Origin: Vibrio sp. CK2-1
GTDB taxonomy: Bacteria; Pseudomonadota; Gammaproteobacteria; Enterobacterales; Vibrionaceae
Reading direction: 5' to 3'
DNA: 64,000 nt
NCBI RefSeq assembly: GCF_021726515.1
Contig: NZ_JAKKCJ010000001.1
Coordinates: forward strand, 558,001 to 622,000
Of the stretch, positions 16,601-25,833 are shown piece after piece (position 1 is the first letter of the stretch; the number at the start of each line of letters is the position of its first letter). A program made the position numbers and the translations under genes. Under the pieces are notes generated by a model, which was given only the letters and a program-made list of their open reading frames with translations, was not told where the DNA came from and made no database searches.

Positions 16601-17905
16601 ATGCGGTTGAATAGTAGCATCGCTTTATTACAGAAAAAGCAATGGTATGTACTACTACTGCTTTTTTTTGCTATTCCATCGTTTGCTGAGTTTTCCTCGA
16701 ACACTCATATTGATTGGCTAGGTTTGGAGTACCAAAGTAACCTAGCGGCCGAATATGGGTACAATGATAATGTGCTTTATCAAGAGCATAACCAAGTCAT
16801 TGGTTCGGATTATGTTGCGTTAAAACCGGAACTATCGATTGCCGGTAAACGCAACACCAAAGATTTTTATCTGTTTTATCAAGGTGATTACCGACAGTAT
16901 AATGAGCAGCAAGTTGAAGACGATAGTTACAATGACCATTTTGTCTATGGTGCTTTTGACTGGGAGTTAGGGATCCGCCATCACCTTAGTTTAAGTGCAA
17001 GTTATAAGTTGGGTCATGAAGCTCGCGGTTCCGGTGCGACTAAGGGGTTCTATTTTTACTCAGATGGTTCCTCTGACAAGCAGGCTACCTTTAGTGATTT
17101 TAATATTACTCATGAACTAGGTACGCAGAGCAGCAATTTTTCCGCCCAATATACTTATGGGGCAAAAGGCGCGAAAGGAAATTTGATATTTGGGCTTCAA
17201 AGAAGTGAGTTGGATTACGATATATTGGATAGTTACGATCCGGTATTTCAGGATTATTTAAAAAATGAAGATTCAGTCGAAACGAGAGCAAGTATTGATT
17301 TTCGCCATCAAGTAACAGGGCATACCCGACTTGACTACACCCTAATGTATAAGACATTTGATTATCTCGATCCTGAACGTGATAACGACGAATACATCGC
17401 TCTTTTTTCTCTTATCAGTGAGTTCACAGGGAAATCTAAGTTAGAGGCTAGGGTTTATTACCTAGAGAATAAATTGGCAAGCAGCAGTAGTTCTAGCGTT
17501 AACTGGAGTTTGATGTACCAATGGAAGCCAGTAGACTACTCAACTTTTATCGTAAAATCATCGAGTGAAGCAAAAGAGAATGATAATACTGGTGATTATA
17601 TTCAATCTTACCAAAATAGTGTGACTTGGAAGCATGAGTTCCTTGGTCACGTATCGAGTGATATTACGTATAATCATATAAATGATGAATATCAGATTAA
17701 AGATAATAAAGAACAATATGACTACTTAGATTTTCGCTTAGGGTACTTATTTCGGCCCAATGTGGAGTTAAGCCTTTTATACCGTTACGCATTGTTCACA
17801 AGTGATGACCGTACCGATCCAGTGTATATGGCGGGATCTGAGTATAAAAGGGACTTAGGTTATGAGCAAAATGAAGTGTCGTTATCACTTAAAGTGGGAA
17901 TTTAA
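16601..17905 (+). CDS. Outer-membrane beta-barrel protein of the exopolysaccharide operon (VpsM/CpsB type)
   Basis: The 434-aa product has a signal peptide ending at SFAEFSS (about residue 30). The rest consists of alternating amphipathic strands with many Tyr/Asp/Ser residues and turns such as NDEY and DDSY. The final residues are SLSLKVGI, without the classic terminal Phe. This matches the BBP2-type barrel found next to wza in Vibrio vps/cps operons. It may form or support the secretion pore, especially since the adjacent Wza-like protein is too short to build a full outer-membrane channel. It begins 9 bp after the sugar transferase gene. Confidence 0.7.
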   Translation: MRLNSSIALLQKKQWYVLLLLFFAIPSFAEFSSNTHIDWLGLEYQSNLAAEYGYNDNVLYQEHNQVIGSDYVALKPELSIAGKRNTKDFYLFYQGDYRQYNEQQVEDDSYNDHFVYGAFDWELGIRHHLSLSASYKLGHEARGSGATKGFYFYSDGSSDKQATFSDFNITHELGTQSSNFSAQYTYGAKGAKGNLIFGLQRSELDYDILDSYDPVFQDYLKNEDSVETRASIDFRHQVTGHTRLDYTLMYKTFDYLDPERDNDEYIALFSLISEFTGKSKLEARVYYLENKLASSSSSSVNWSLMYQWKPVDYSTFIVKSSSEAKENDNTGDYIQSYQNSVTWKHEFLGHVSSDITYNHINDEYQIKDNKEQYDYLDFRLGYLFRPNVELSLLYRYALFTSDDRTDPVYMAGSEYKRDLGYEQNEVSLSLKVGI

Positions 17906-17906
17906 T

Positions 17907-18446
17907 ATGAAGAAAATATACCTTTTGCTTAGCGTGCTTGTGATGAGTTTTATGACTAACGTTGCTCTTGCGGAAGAGACAAAAAATGATAGTAATCACT
18001 ACCTACTAGGTATGGGCGACCAGATCCAAATTCTCGTTTATAATGAGGCCGATTTGTCGATCAAGCTGCGAATTGATGAAAGCGGTAAGATTATGTATCC
18101 CCTAATTGGTGAGTTGCAATTAGAAGGTAAAACACCCACGCAGGTGGCGAATGAAATCCAAAAGCGCTTAAAAGATGGTTATATAAATAATCCTATGGTG
18201 ACGGTAACCATGTTGGAATTTGGGCCAATTTATGTTTCAGGGGAAGTCAAAACACCGGGTAGTTATGAATATCAACCGGGATTTACTCTTGAAAAAACCA
18301 TTGCGGTAGCAGGTGGCTTCACTGACCGAGCGGATAGGGATGATATCAATGTTCGTCGTGCTAATGGCACATTACTGGAAGATGTGACTGAAACCGAAGT
18401 GATATATCCTGGTGATGTCGTCATTGTTGGGCAGAGTTTTTTCTAA
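17907..18446 (+). CDS. Short Wza-like polysaccharide export protein (VpsN/CpsC type)
   Basis: The ATG at 17907 follows the previous stop by 1 bp and gives a clean signal peptide (MKKIYLLLSV to ALAEE). An upstream in-frame start at 17862 lies inside the barrel gene. The 179-aa protein has a polysaccharide export domain (YLLGMGDQIQILVY, IDESGKIMYPLIGELQLEGKT, YINNPMVTV) and one SLBB domain (GPIYVSGEVKTPGSYEY, VAGGFTDRADRD). Full Wza is about 380 aa with a C-terminal membrane helix; this short form lacks it and no lipobox is seen. It probably acts as a periplasmic export ring with the adjacent barrel. Confidence 0.88.
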   Translation: MKKIYLLLSVLVMSFMTNVALAEETKNDSNHYLLGMGDQIQILVYNEADLSIKLRIDESGKIMYPLIGELQLEGKTPTQVANEIQKRLKDGYINNPMVTVTMLEFGPIYVSGEVKTPGSYEYQPGFTLEKTIAVAGGFTDRADRDDINVRRANGTLLEDVTETEVIYPGDVVIVGQSFF

Positions 18447-18460
18447 ATCAGGTTGTTTAA

Positions 18461-20569
18461 ATGAATTCATTATTTGTGGAAGACGGAAGTAAGTTGGAAA
18501 GCATTATTGATTTTTCCCGCTTGTTTAAAGCCATTAAAACAAATTGGTGGAAAATTGCGCTTTTCTCTGTGTTCATGACAGGGTTGGCTATTCCGCCTGT
18601 GTTAATGATGACACCCAAATATGAATCCTATGCATCTATTCTATTGAAGGCTGAATTGATTAACTCGACGACGTTTGAAAAAACCGTCGATTTTGATTCG
18701 ACTCGTGGCCAGTATTACGAGACTCAATATGAGCTTTTAAAATCTCGTCGTGTTGTTGCAAAGGTAGCCGAGGAATTAAAATTATACGAAAAACCTGAAT
18801 TTATTGGTGGCATCGATATTAATAGTGACACCTTAGATAAGCGCAAAGAAAAAAGTATCGAATATGTCTTTGAGCACATGAGTATTTTGCCAATCCGAAA
18901 AACGCAATTAGTTACCATTGGTTTTGAAGCAAAAAATGCTCAAGATGCAGCAGATGTTGCGAATGGTATTGTGAAGGTGTTTATTGACTTTTCTATAGAA
19001 GATAATAATCAGGCCAATTCAAAGGTAATAGGTTTTCTGCAGCAACAGGTTGATGATACTCATTCTAAATTAAAGCAAAAAGAAAATGATTTGAATGCTT
19101 TTTTGAAGCGTGAAAACCTGATTAACTTTTATGGTGTAGATGGCCTACAATCGAAAAAATTAACTTTGTTGTCTGAGGATTTAGCCACAGCAAGAGCACA
19201 GCGAATTAGTCTTGAATCTCTTTATAATATTGTACGCAAATATCAAAAGGGTGATTTAATTGATCTTATGGCAATTCCTGATGTATCTCGGCATCCGAAT
19301 ATTGAAAATATACGGCAAATGCTGACGGATCAGAGAACAGTATTATCTGATTTAGAAAAGCGATACGGCCCTAAACATGAACGAGTTATTCAAGCTCGCG
19401 CACAGCTGGCGATCTTGGAAAAGCAATCAAATCAACTAGTCAAAGAAATAGCCGAAGGGATTAAAGACCAATATAACGCTGCAGTATTTAAAGAGAACCA
19501 ATTACAAGCTGCAGTTGATAAAAATGCACAAGGCTTCCATTTATTAGGCGTCAAAAAAACGCAATACGACAATATGATGGATGACATTACTCATACTCGT
19601 TCTCTATATAACAAGCTACTGCAACGTTTGAATGAAACGAAAGTGAATAATCAGTTTTCGGAATCAACGACTAAATCGATTGATGTTGCTATGGTTCCTG
19701 AAAATCCAACTAAACCCAATAAACCATTACTAATCATCGTCGTTGCTATTATGTCGTTATTAATTGCGGTGATGTTGGTGGTTATTGTTGCAGCGTTAAA
19801 TAATAAGATCATGACGGTTAGGGATATAGGCAAACGTCTAGGGTTGAACGTGTTGGGAGAATTTAGGCTCTATAAACCCGAAACTAAAGATGCGCCCGAG
19901 ATGACGGTGAAAGATGCACTGGAAAATAGCGTTAAATATCCTGCTTTAGAAGCGGCGTCTTTGGGTATGCGTAGTCAGCTTTTATTGCTTAAGAGTGAAG
20001 CCCAAGTTATTGCGGTAACATCGGCCACACAAGCGGAAGGTAAATCCTTGATATCAAGCTTAATGGCTCAGTCAATGGCGATTGATTTTAAAGTGTTGTT
20101 GGTTGATATGAATTTAAGGCAGCCAAGCTTAAGCCAGTCATTTGGTACTGAAGATGAGAAAGGATTAATCGATGCCTTATATGGTGATGACTCTGTACAG
20201 AGCTTGATTACCACTCAACCTTGGTTTGACTTCCTGCCAGCGGGTGATGTGTCTCGTTCACCATTAGTAGTGCTAACCAATCAAAAGCTAGCAGAATTGT
20301 ATCAAGACTTACGTCAAGATTATGATTACATTGTTGTTGATACCCCTGCTATTGCAGATCAGAAAGATACTGTTTTAATTAGCCAATTGGTTGATGCCGG
20401 GATATTGGTTGTCGAGTCAAATTATAACTCGGCTAATATTTTACTTGAAGGTTTAGAACAGCTAAAAGACATCCAAATGTTAGGAGGAGTTCTTAATAAG
20501 GTCGATGATAAACATTTAGAGTTAAACGAAAATTTAAACTTGCCTACGGTTGAGGATATTATTCTATGA
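18461..20569 (+). CDS. Wzz/BY-kinase-like polysaccharide copolymerase with degenerate kinase motifs (VpsO/Wzc type)
   Basis: The 702-aa protein has a Wzz domain with a first membrane helix near 33-50, a long periplasmic coiled coil (about 170-350), a second helix near 420-445 and a cytoplasmic CpsD-like ATPase domain. Walker A ends with G527-K528-S529, and Walker B is IVVDTP with D627. Walker A' reads VDMNLR: D549 is present but the second Asp of DxDxR is N551. The C-terminus (NLPTVEDIIL) has no tyrosine cluster. Family knowledge says it controls chain length and export. Autokinase activity is doubtful here. It overlaps the flippase gene by 4 bp. Confidence 0.9.
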   Translation: MNSLFVEDGSKLESIIDFSRLFKAIKTNWWKIALFSVFMTGLAIPPVLMMTPKYESYASILLKAELINSTTFEKTVDFDSTRGQYYETQYELLKSRRVVAKVAEELKLYEKPEFIGGIDINSDTLDKRKEKSIEYVFEHMSILPIRKTQLVTIGFEAKNAQDAADVANGIVKVFIDFSIEDNNQANSKVIGFLQQQVDDTHSKLKQKENDLNAFLKRENLINFYGVDGLQSKKLTLLSEDLATARAQRISLESLYNIVRKYQKGDLIDLMAIPDVSRHPNIENIRQMLTDQRTVLSDLEKRYGPKHERVIQARAQLAILEKQSNQLVKEIAEGIKDQYNAAVFKENQLQAAVDKNAQGFHLLGVKKTQYDNMMDDITHTRSLYNKLLQRLNETKVNNQFSESTTKSIDVAMVPENPTKPNKPLLIIVVAIMSLLIAVMLVVIVAALNNKIMTVRDIGKRLGLNVLGEFRLYKPETKDAPEMTVKDALENSVKYPALEAASLGMRSQLLLLKSEAQVIAVTSATQAEGKSLISSLMAQSMAIDFKVLLVDMNLRQPSLSQSFGTEDEKGLIDALYGDDSVQSLITTQPWFDFLPAGDVSRSPLVVLTNQKLAELYQDLRQDYDYIVVDTPAIADQKDTVLISQLVDAGILVVESNYNSANILLEGLEQLKDIQMLGGVLNKVDDKHLELNENLNLPTVEDIIL

Positions 20570-21777
20570 GTTTGATTAAAGGTGCTTCCATTATTGGGGC
20601 GTCCTCTGTGATATCTCAAGCGTTTGGTGCGTTTACTATTTTGTTGATGTCCTCTCAATTTGGAATGGCAGATGTTGGTAATTATGCTCTGACACTCAGT
20701 ATAGTGATGATTGGTACTCAAGTATCACTATATGGTTCTCATTTTTTACTGCCCAAAGTGGAACAGGATGAGGTTGGAAAAGCCGTGATCTTTTGCATGC
20801 TACAATCATGGTGTGTGAGTGCTGTATATGTGTTTGCAGTGAGTTTTTTCTTTTCCCTTCCAATTATTTCTGTATACCTGCTAACTGCAAGCTATTCTAT
20901 GATGATTATATCTGAATATATGTTTCTACGTCATAAGGCATTCAATACTTTGGCGATACAGCGTATTTCAGTGCCATTAGTGGTTTTTCTGTCTTTACTC
21001 GCTTCACCCAAAGTAGACTATTTCTATTATATTTGGGCATGCTCTCACTTAGTGTTAATTCTAACCTGGCTGTATAAGGGCATGGATTTTAGCTACTTTT
21101 CCAAACAAGATTTTAAATTCACAACTCAAAAATCATTCTTCTCTGAGCATAAGAATCACTTATCACGTATTGGGACTGCTGAGGTTGTGGCGAATGCGAG
21201 TTTACAACTGCCTACTGTACTGATTAACTACTGGTTTAGTCCATTAGTTGCTGGTTACTTTGCGGTAGTGAATCGCTTCTGTTTATCGCCAGTTTTAATA
21301 CTAGGTCAATCCGTTAGAAATTATACGTTCTCAAAATGGTCAGAAGATTTCCGCAATAAAACGTTTAATTACGCCGAGTTTAAGCAAGTTCGATTATTTC
21401 TTGTGTCAATCGCCGCTATGACGGTCGCTGGAATCTACTTTGTATACCCATTAATCACGGAATACTTTGGTAATCATCAATGGATACAATCAATAGAAAC
21501 GTCACGTCTGATGCTGCCTTACGTATTTGCCATGCTCGCCTTTGTACCATTAACCGTGGTAGAGCTGATTTTTGGTACTCCAAGTTCTTTCTTACGTATC
21601 CAATGTGAGCAGTTATTTATTGTCTTCTTAGCGTTTGTGCTATTGCCATTTTTCCATAAAGACTACGCACTATCATTGTTAGCTTTCACGACGCTGACGG
21701 CTGGCCGATACTTTATGGTTTATCTCAAGATCAATAAAAATGCGGCTAAGTTGCGTGAAGGCGTTGTCGAGAAATGA
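20566..21777 (+). CDS. Wzx-like polysaccharide flippase
   Basis: The 403-aa protein has about 11-12 hydrophobic segments with few charged loops. It starts KGASIIGASSVISQAFGAFTILLMSSQFG, the usual opening of polysaccharide-transport (MATE/MOP) flippases. It would move the undecaprenyl-linked repeat unit across the inner membrane. It overlaps the genes on both sides through ATGA junctions (20566-20569 and 21774-21777), so translation is coupled. Sequence similarity in this family is always weak; the topology and context carry the call. Confidence 0.82.
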   Translation: MSLIKGASIIGASSVISQAFGAFTILLMSSQFGMADVGNYALTLSIVMIGTQVSLYGSHFLLPKVEQDEVGKAVIFCMLQSWCVSAVYVFAVSFFFSLPIISVYLLTASYSMMIISEYMFLRHKAFNTLAIQRISVPLVVFLSLLASPKVDYFYYIWACSHLVLILTWLYKGMDFSYFSKQDFKFTTQKSFFSEHKNHLSRIGTAEVVANASLQLPTVLINYWFSPLVAGYFAVVNRFCLSPVLILGQSVRNYTFSKWSEDFRNKTFNYAEFKQVRLFLVSIAAMTVAGIYFVYPLITEYFGNHQWIQSIETSRLMLPYVFAMLAFVPLTVVELIFGTPSSFLRIQCEQLFIVFLAFVLLPFFHKDYALSLLAFTTLTAGRYFMVYLKINKNAAKLREGVVEK

Positions 21778-23156
21778 ATACAGGGCTTTTTTTTCAAGTC
21801 TATGTATTTATCACACTAGTATTTAGTGGTACTGCTCAGTATTTCACTGAAGTACAGGCATTTCTTTGGTTACCTTTTATTATGACGATGGGAATGGTGG
21901 CTTTGTTGCCATTATTGACACGTTATAATTTTAAACAGCTCGACCATGTAGAGATTTCTATCCTAGTTTTATTTTTAGGTTTTTTCTGTTTGGCTTTAAT
22001 ACCATCCGTGATTCAAGTCGGAATTAAAGCAACCATTGTTGGTATTAAAAATGGCATCGGCATTTCTTTATTATTACCGTGCTTATTTTTAGGTTTTTGC
22101 CGTGAGTCTCAATTATATCGGATTTGCCAAAAATTATATTGGGTGTTTTATGCTCAAATACCATTAGTACTTTATCAGTTCATTGTAGTGGTTCCTGCTC
22201 GTGTTGCTGCACAAGGTCCTATGGATAAATTTGATTCAGTAGTCGGTACTTTCGGTGGCAGCATGAGTGCAGGCGGTAATGGCGCCTCTATGGGGCTATT
22301 TTGCTTACTTGTTATGTTGATGAAAGTATCTGAATTTAAAAATGGAGCCACGACATTATTTTCAGCTACTGCACATGTTGTGATTGGTCTGAGTATCTGT
22401 ACCTTAGCTGAAGTTAAATTCGCTATATTATTAGCTCCCATATTTTTCCTTGTTGTCTATGTCAGTTCAAGTTACATAAAAGAAGTCCGGGTTATTAGTA
22501 CGAAAACAATATTATTTCTATTTTTAGGTGCGGTTATATTATTGTTAATTATCATTGTTGTCTCGTCGTTAACTTATGCTACCCAATACCAAGCTAATAT
22601 GGGGGTATTTGAGATGTTTCTAGATAGTACGAAATATATTTTCGACCCAACGTTAGTAGTAGCAGGGCTTGACGGCAATTTGGATGAGCTGGGCCGATTG
22701 ACTGCACTATATTTCTGGGGGCAACATTCTGATGCACATGGTTTAGCTAGTCAGCTGTTTGGTTACGGCTTGAACAGTTCTAATGCCGGTGGGGCCGATC
22801 CGGGATTTTTAGCAAGACACTTTAATTTAGGTCTAGGATCTACGGCGATTGCTATTTTCTTATGGGAAATAGGTTTAATTGGCACAGCATTACTTATGTT
22901 AATGGTTTATTTGATTTTCAAATATTCGAAACCACAACCATATTTTTCTGCTAAGGACCTTTCGCTTGCTGATATGAAATTACTTTCTTATCAATCGGCG
23001 TTTAGGGCATTTATTATTGTTGGTTTTATTACCTTACCTTATTCGCCATTATTGGCTTTAATACCGGTTTTTCAGTTCCAGTTCTATTTTGCACTGGGTG
23101 CTATTTTGATTATTAGGAAAGCCACATTGACAAAACTAGAGACTTATTATGCTTAA
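21774..23156 (+). CDS. Wzy-like O-antigen/exopolysaccharide polymerase
   Basis: The 460-aa protein has about 11 membrane spans and a long periplasmic segment around residues 275-360 that contains LTALYFWGQ and LFGYGLNSSNAGGADPG. This fits the O-antigen ligase/polymerase superfamily, in which the long loop holds the functional Arg/His residues. In this operon it should polymerise repeat units in the periplasm. It overlaps the flippase by 4 bp and the next small gene by 8 bp. Confidence 0.8.
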   Translation: MNTGLFFQVYVFITLVFSGTAQYFTEVQAFLWLPFIMTMGMVALLPLLTRYNFKQLDHVEISILVLFLGFFCLALIPSVIQVGIKATIVGIKNGIGISLLLPCLFLGFCRESQLYRICQKLYWVFYAQIPLVLYQFIVVVPARVAAQGPMDKFDSVVGTFGGSMSAGGNGASMGLFCLLVMLMKVSEFKNGATTLFSATAHVVIGLSICTLAEVKFAILLAPIFFLVVYVSSSYIKEVRVISTKTILFLFLGAVILLLIIIVVSSLTYATQYQANMGVFEMFLDSTKYIFDPTLVVAGLDGNLDELGRLTALYFWGQHSDAHGLASQLFGYGLNSSNAGGADPGFLARHFNLGLGSTAIAIFLWEIGLIGTALLMLMVYLIFKYSKPQPYFSAKDLSLADMKLLSYQSAFRAFIIVGFITLPYSPLLALIPVFQFQFYFALGAILIIRKATLTKLETYYA

Positions 23157-23337
23157 AACTATTAGCAAAGAATTAGCTTTAAACCTTAGTTTAACGATGA
23201 AGCTATTTATCGTTAACTTCCGTTTAGCGTCGTGGTTTTACCGTAAGGGAGTATTGAAAGAAGTCTCTGTGGTTAAAGATATCGCTACTGATTCAATTGT
23301 GACAGACACTCTCGCTAGAGTGGTTAAGGAGTGCTAA
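23149..23337 (+). CDS. Small protein of unknown function (62 aa) in the exopolysaccharide operon
   Basis: The gene overlaps the polymerase gene by 8 bp and ends 2 bp before the next ATG, a tight fit that argues it is translated. The N-terminal half (LNLSLTMKLFIVNFRLASWFYRKG) looks like the first helix of serine-acetyltransferase-like (WcaB/EpsC type) proteins. The hexapeptide-repeat catalytic part is missing, so it could be a remnant or a stand-alone membrane-associated peptide. The C-terminal half is polar and unremarkable. Function unknown. Confidence 0.55.
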   Translation: MLKTISKELALNLSLTMKLFIVNFRLASWFYRKGVLKEVSVVKDIATDSIVTDTLARVVKEC

Positions 23338-23339
23338 GC

Positions 23340-24563
23340 ATGGACAAGAAAATTAAGGTAATCAATTTTGTACCAGAAGAGTTGCCATCTTATCGCCCTG
23401 ATGTTGATGTGCTGTATTCAAAAGAGCTCCCAAAACAAGATGTTGATACTACGATCGTTGGGGTGCCAGATAAAGAAACACTTCACCTAGAAGGTAAGAA
23501 TACTCGGCTACTAACTAGTAAGAAGACCAGTAATCGCCATTTGGATTCATTGGTTTATTTCTTTAATGCCATCAAACTTACCTTTCAAGCGAAGAAGAGT
23601 GGCTTTGACCTTATTCAAGTGCGCGATATGGTTTGGGTAGGTCTTGTGTGCATGTTAATTGCCAAGTTAATCAAGTTGCCGACCACTTATTGGGTGTCTT
23701 TTCTTTATGCTGAAAGTCGTACTATGCGAGCGAAAGATAAAAGTGAGAATATCCCTAGTTGGAAGCGGCCAATTATTTTAGTTCGAGGTTTACTGGAAGA
23801 ATTTATCCTTTATCGCATTATCTTACCGCATTCTGATCGCGTGTATGTGCAAAGTGACTTTATGCTCAACTATATGCAAGAAAAGGGTATCGATCCTGAC
23901 AATATGGTTGTTGTACCTATGGGGGTGGATTTCGAGAAGGTAGAAAGCTTTTCAGATACCCAAGCTAAGCAGATCGAACGTTGGGGAAGCGCTCCGGTCA
24001 TTGGTTATTTAGGTAGCTTAGATCGTTTACGCAAACTAGAAGTAATTATCGACGCATTCAAGCAAGCGAAAGAAATCGTGCCAGACTTAAAGCTGTTATT
24101 TGTTGGCGATTCTGAAGTGGCAATGGACCGAGAGTTCCTTCAAAAAACCGCTGATGAGATGGGCCTAACTGAAGATTTCCATATTACCGGTTGGGTCAAA
24201 ACCGAAGAAGCGTGGGCTTACTTAAAAGGCGTTGATATGGTAATTGGCTTTATGAACCGTGGGTTATTATTAGATGTATCTACCCCGACCAAGGCAATGG
24301 AATACATGGCATTGAAAAAGCCGATGATTTGCAATGACTCTCCAGATCAACAGTTTGTTATTGAGCAATCGGGGTGTGGTCGAGTGACCGATGGCTCCAG
24401 CGAAGCTTATGCAGCAGCCATGATTGAACTAGCACAAAAACCAATGGCTGAGTCTGAATTAGAGGCTGGCTATCAATACATTAAAAGTAACCGCTCTTAT
24501 GCATTTATCGGGCAGCAAGTCGCTTCTGATATTAAATATATTATTCAACAACAAAATTCTTAG
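23340..24563 (+). CDS. GT4-family glycosyltransferase (first of three)
   Basis: The ATG at 23340 is used; TAAGGA at 23325-23330 lies 9 bp before it. A GTG at 23331 would add three residues and overlap the previous gene. The 407-aa product has two Rossmann-like halves. The C-terminal half shows VIGYLGSLDRLRKLEVIIDAF, LLFVGDSE and STPTKAMEYMALKKP, the nucleotide-sugar site with the family's conserved Glu. A hydrophobic segment near residues 100-125 probably touches the membrane. It adds one sugar of the repeat unit; the sugar cannot be told. Confidence 0.85.
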   Translation: MDKKIKVINFVPEELPSYRPDVDVLYSKELPKQDVDTTIVGVPDKETLHLEGKNTRLLTSKKTSNRHLDSLVYFFNAIKLTFQAKKSGFDLIQVRDMVWVGLVCMLIAKLIKLPTTYWVSFLYAESRTMRAKDKSENIPSWKRPIILVRGLLEEFILYRIILPHSDRVYVQSDFMLNYMQEKGIDPDNMVVVPMGVDFEKVESFSDTQAKQIERWGSAPVIGYLGSLDRLRKLEVIIDAFKQAKEIVPDLKLLFVGDSEVAMDREFLQKTADEMGLTEDFHITGWVKTEEAWAYLKGVDMVIGFMNRGLLLDVSTPTKAMEYMALKKPMICNDSPDQQFVIEQSGCGRVTDGSSEAYAAAMIELAQKPMAESELEAGYQYIKSNRSYAFIGQQVASDIKYIIQQQNS

Positions 24564-24577
24564 TGGCTGGTGATGTA

Positions 24578-25783
24578 ATGAAAGTACTGTTTGTTAATAA
24601 ATTCTTTTTTCCTCATGGTGGTGCCGAAACCGTTTTCTTTCAAGAGAGAGAAATGGTGAAGAATGAAGGCTATCAAGTAATTGATTTTTCAATGCAACAT
24701 GAAAAAAACGTACCATCAAAACAAGCTGAGTTTTTTGTTGAAAATGTTGACTACCATGGTAAGCATTCAGTTTTTAATAGCTTAAAAGTGGCGTTTAACT
24801 TTATACATAACCAGTATGCTTGTGATCAAATAGAAAAACTAATTAAACAAGAAAAGCCAGATATTGTTCATTTTCATAATATCTATCACCAGATCACTCC
24901 GTCAGTCATAACCGTGGCAAATAATCTAGGGTGTAAGACTGTGTTAACCGCACATGATTACCGTTCAGTTTGCCCTAATTATGGAATGCTAGCTGCTGGC
25001 AAAACCGTGGATTTAGAGAAAATATCGGGTCGCTACCTCAGCTTATTCAAGTATCAATGGCAAGACGGATCTTGGCCGAGAAGCTTTTTATTGTCATTTG
25101 AAACCCTTTTTCATCGCATTAAAAAAACGTATGAAAGTTTAGATGCATTTATTGCACCTTCCGAATTTATGAAATCCATGCTTTTACATCAAATGCCTTC
25201 AGCGAATATACATATTATTCCCAATGGCATTGACACTTCTACCACCGAAATAGGCGAAGATGGCGGATATTTTCTTTATTGTGGACGATTAATTGAAGAA
25301 AAAGGTATAGAAACTCTTGCTAAAGCACATCAGCAGTTAGGTACCGATACGCCACTAAAAGTATTGGGAACTGGCCCTTTGTTTGAACATATTGAACAGC
25401 AATATACAAATGTTGAACTGCTAGGTTTTCAAACAGGAGAAACTCTACTTAATCTTATCAAAAATGCTAAAGCGGTTATTGTGCCTTCTGAAGTGAATGA
25501 GAATTGCTCCATGTCTGTGCTTGAAGCGATGAGTTATGGCAAACCGGTGATTGGTGCCAATATCGGTGGTATTCCAGAACAAATTATTGATGGCGAGACG
25601 GGGTACTTATTTGAGGCCGGTAATGCTGATGAACTTGCGAATAAAATGCAATTACTTGCGGATGATGAAAATCTTGTCAGGGAAATGGGACAAAAATCGC
25701 GAGCAAGACTGCTAGAAAAATACTCCTTAGAAAAACATAAAACTGATCTTATGGATCTGTACACTTCGTTACTGGCTCAATAA
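24578..25783 (+). CDS. GT4-family glycosyltransferase (second of three)
   Basis: The ATG at 24578 gives MKVLFVNKFFFPHGGAE, the standard GT4 start with a glycine-rich acceptor loop; a GTG at 24563 is less likely. The 401-aa protein has DIVHFHNIYH and TAHDYRSVCPNYG in the N-terminal half, and YCGRLIEEKG, LGTGPL and VPSEVNENCSMSVLEAMSYGKPVI in the C-terminal half, including the ExxxxxE-type sugar-nucleotide site. It is a cytoplasmic retaining transferase acting on the lipid-linked repeat unit. Confidence 0.9.
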   Translation: MKVLFVNKFFFPHGGAETVFFQEREMVKNEGYQVIDFSMQHEKNVPSKQAEFFVENVDYHGKHSVFNSLKVAFNFIHNQYACDQIEKLIKQEKPDIVHFHNIYHQITPSVITVANNLGCKTVLTAHDYRSVCPNYGMLAAGKTVDLEKISGRYLSLFKYQWQDGSWPRSFLLSFETLFHRIKKTYESLDAFIAPSEFMKSMLLHQMPSANIHIIPNGIDTSTTEIGEDGGYFLYCGRLIEEKGIETLAKAHQQLGTDTPLKVLGTGPLFEHIEQQYTNVELLGFQTGETLLNLIKNAKAVIVPSEVNENCSMSVLEAMSYGKPVIGANIGGIPEQIIDGETGYLFEAGNADELANKMQLLADDENLVREMGQKSRARLLEKYSLEKHKTDLMDLYTSLLAQ

Positions 25784-25833
25784 TTTATGTTAGTCATCGT
25801 GATTAAGTGTGAGCAATTAAACGGGGCTTTATT

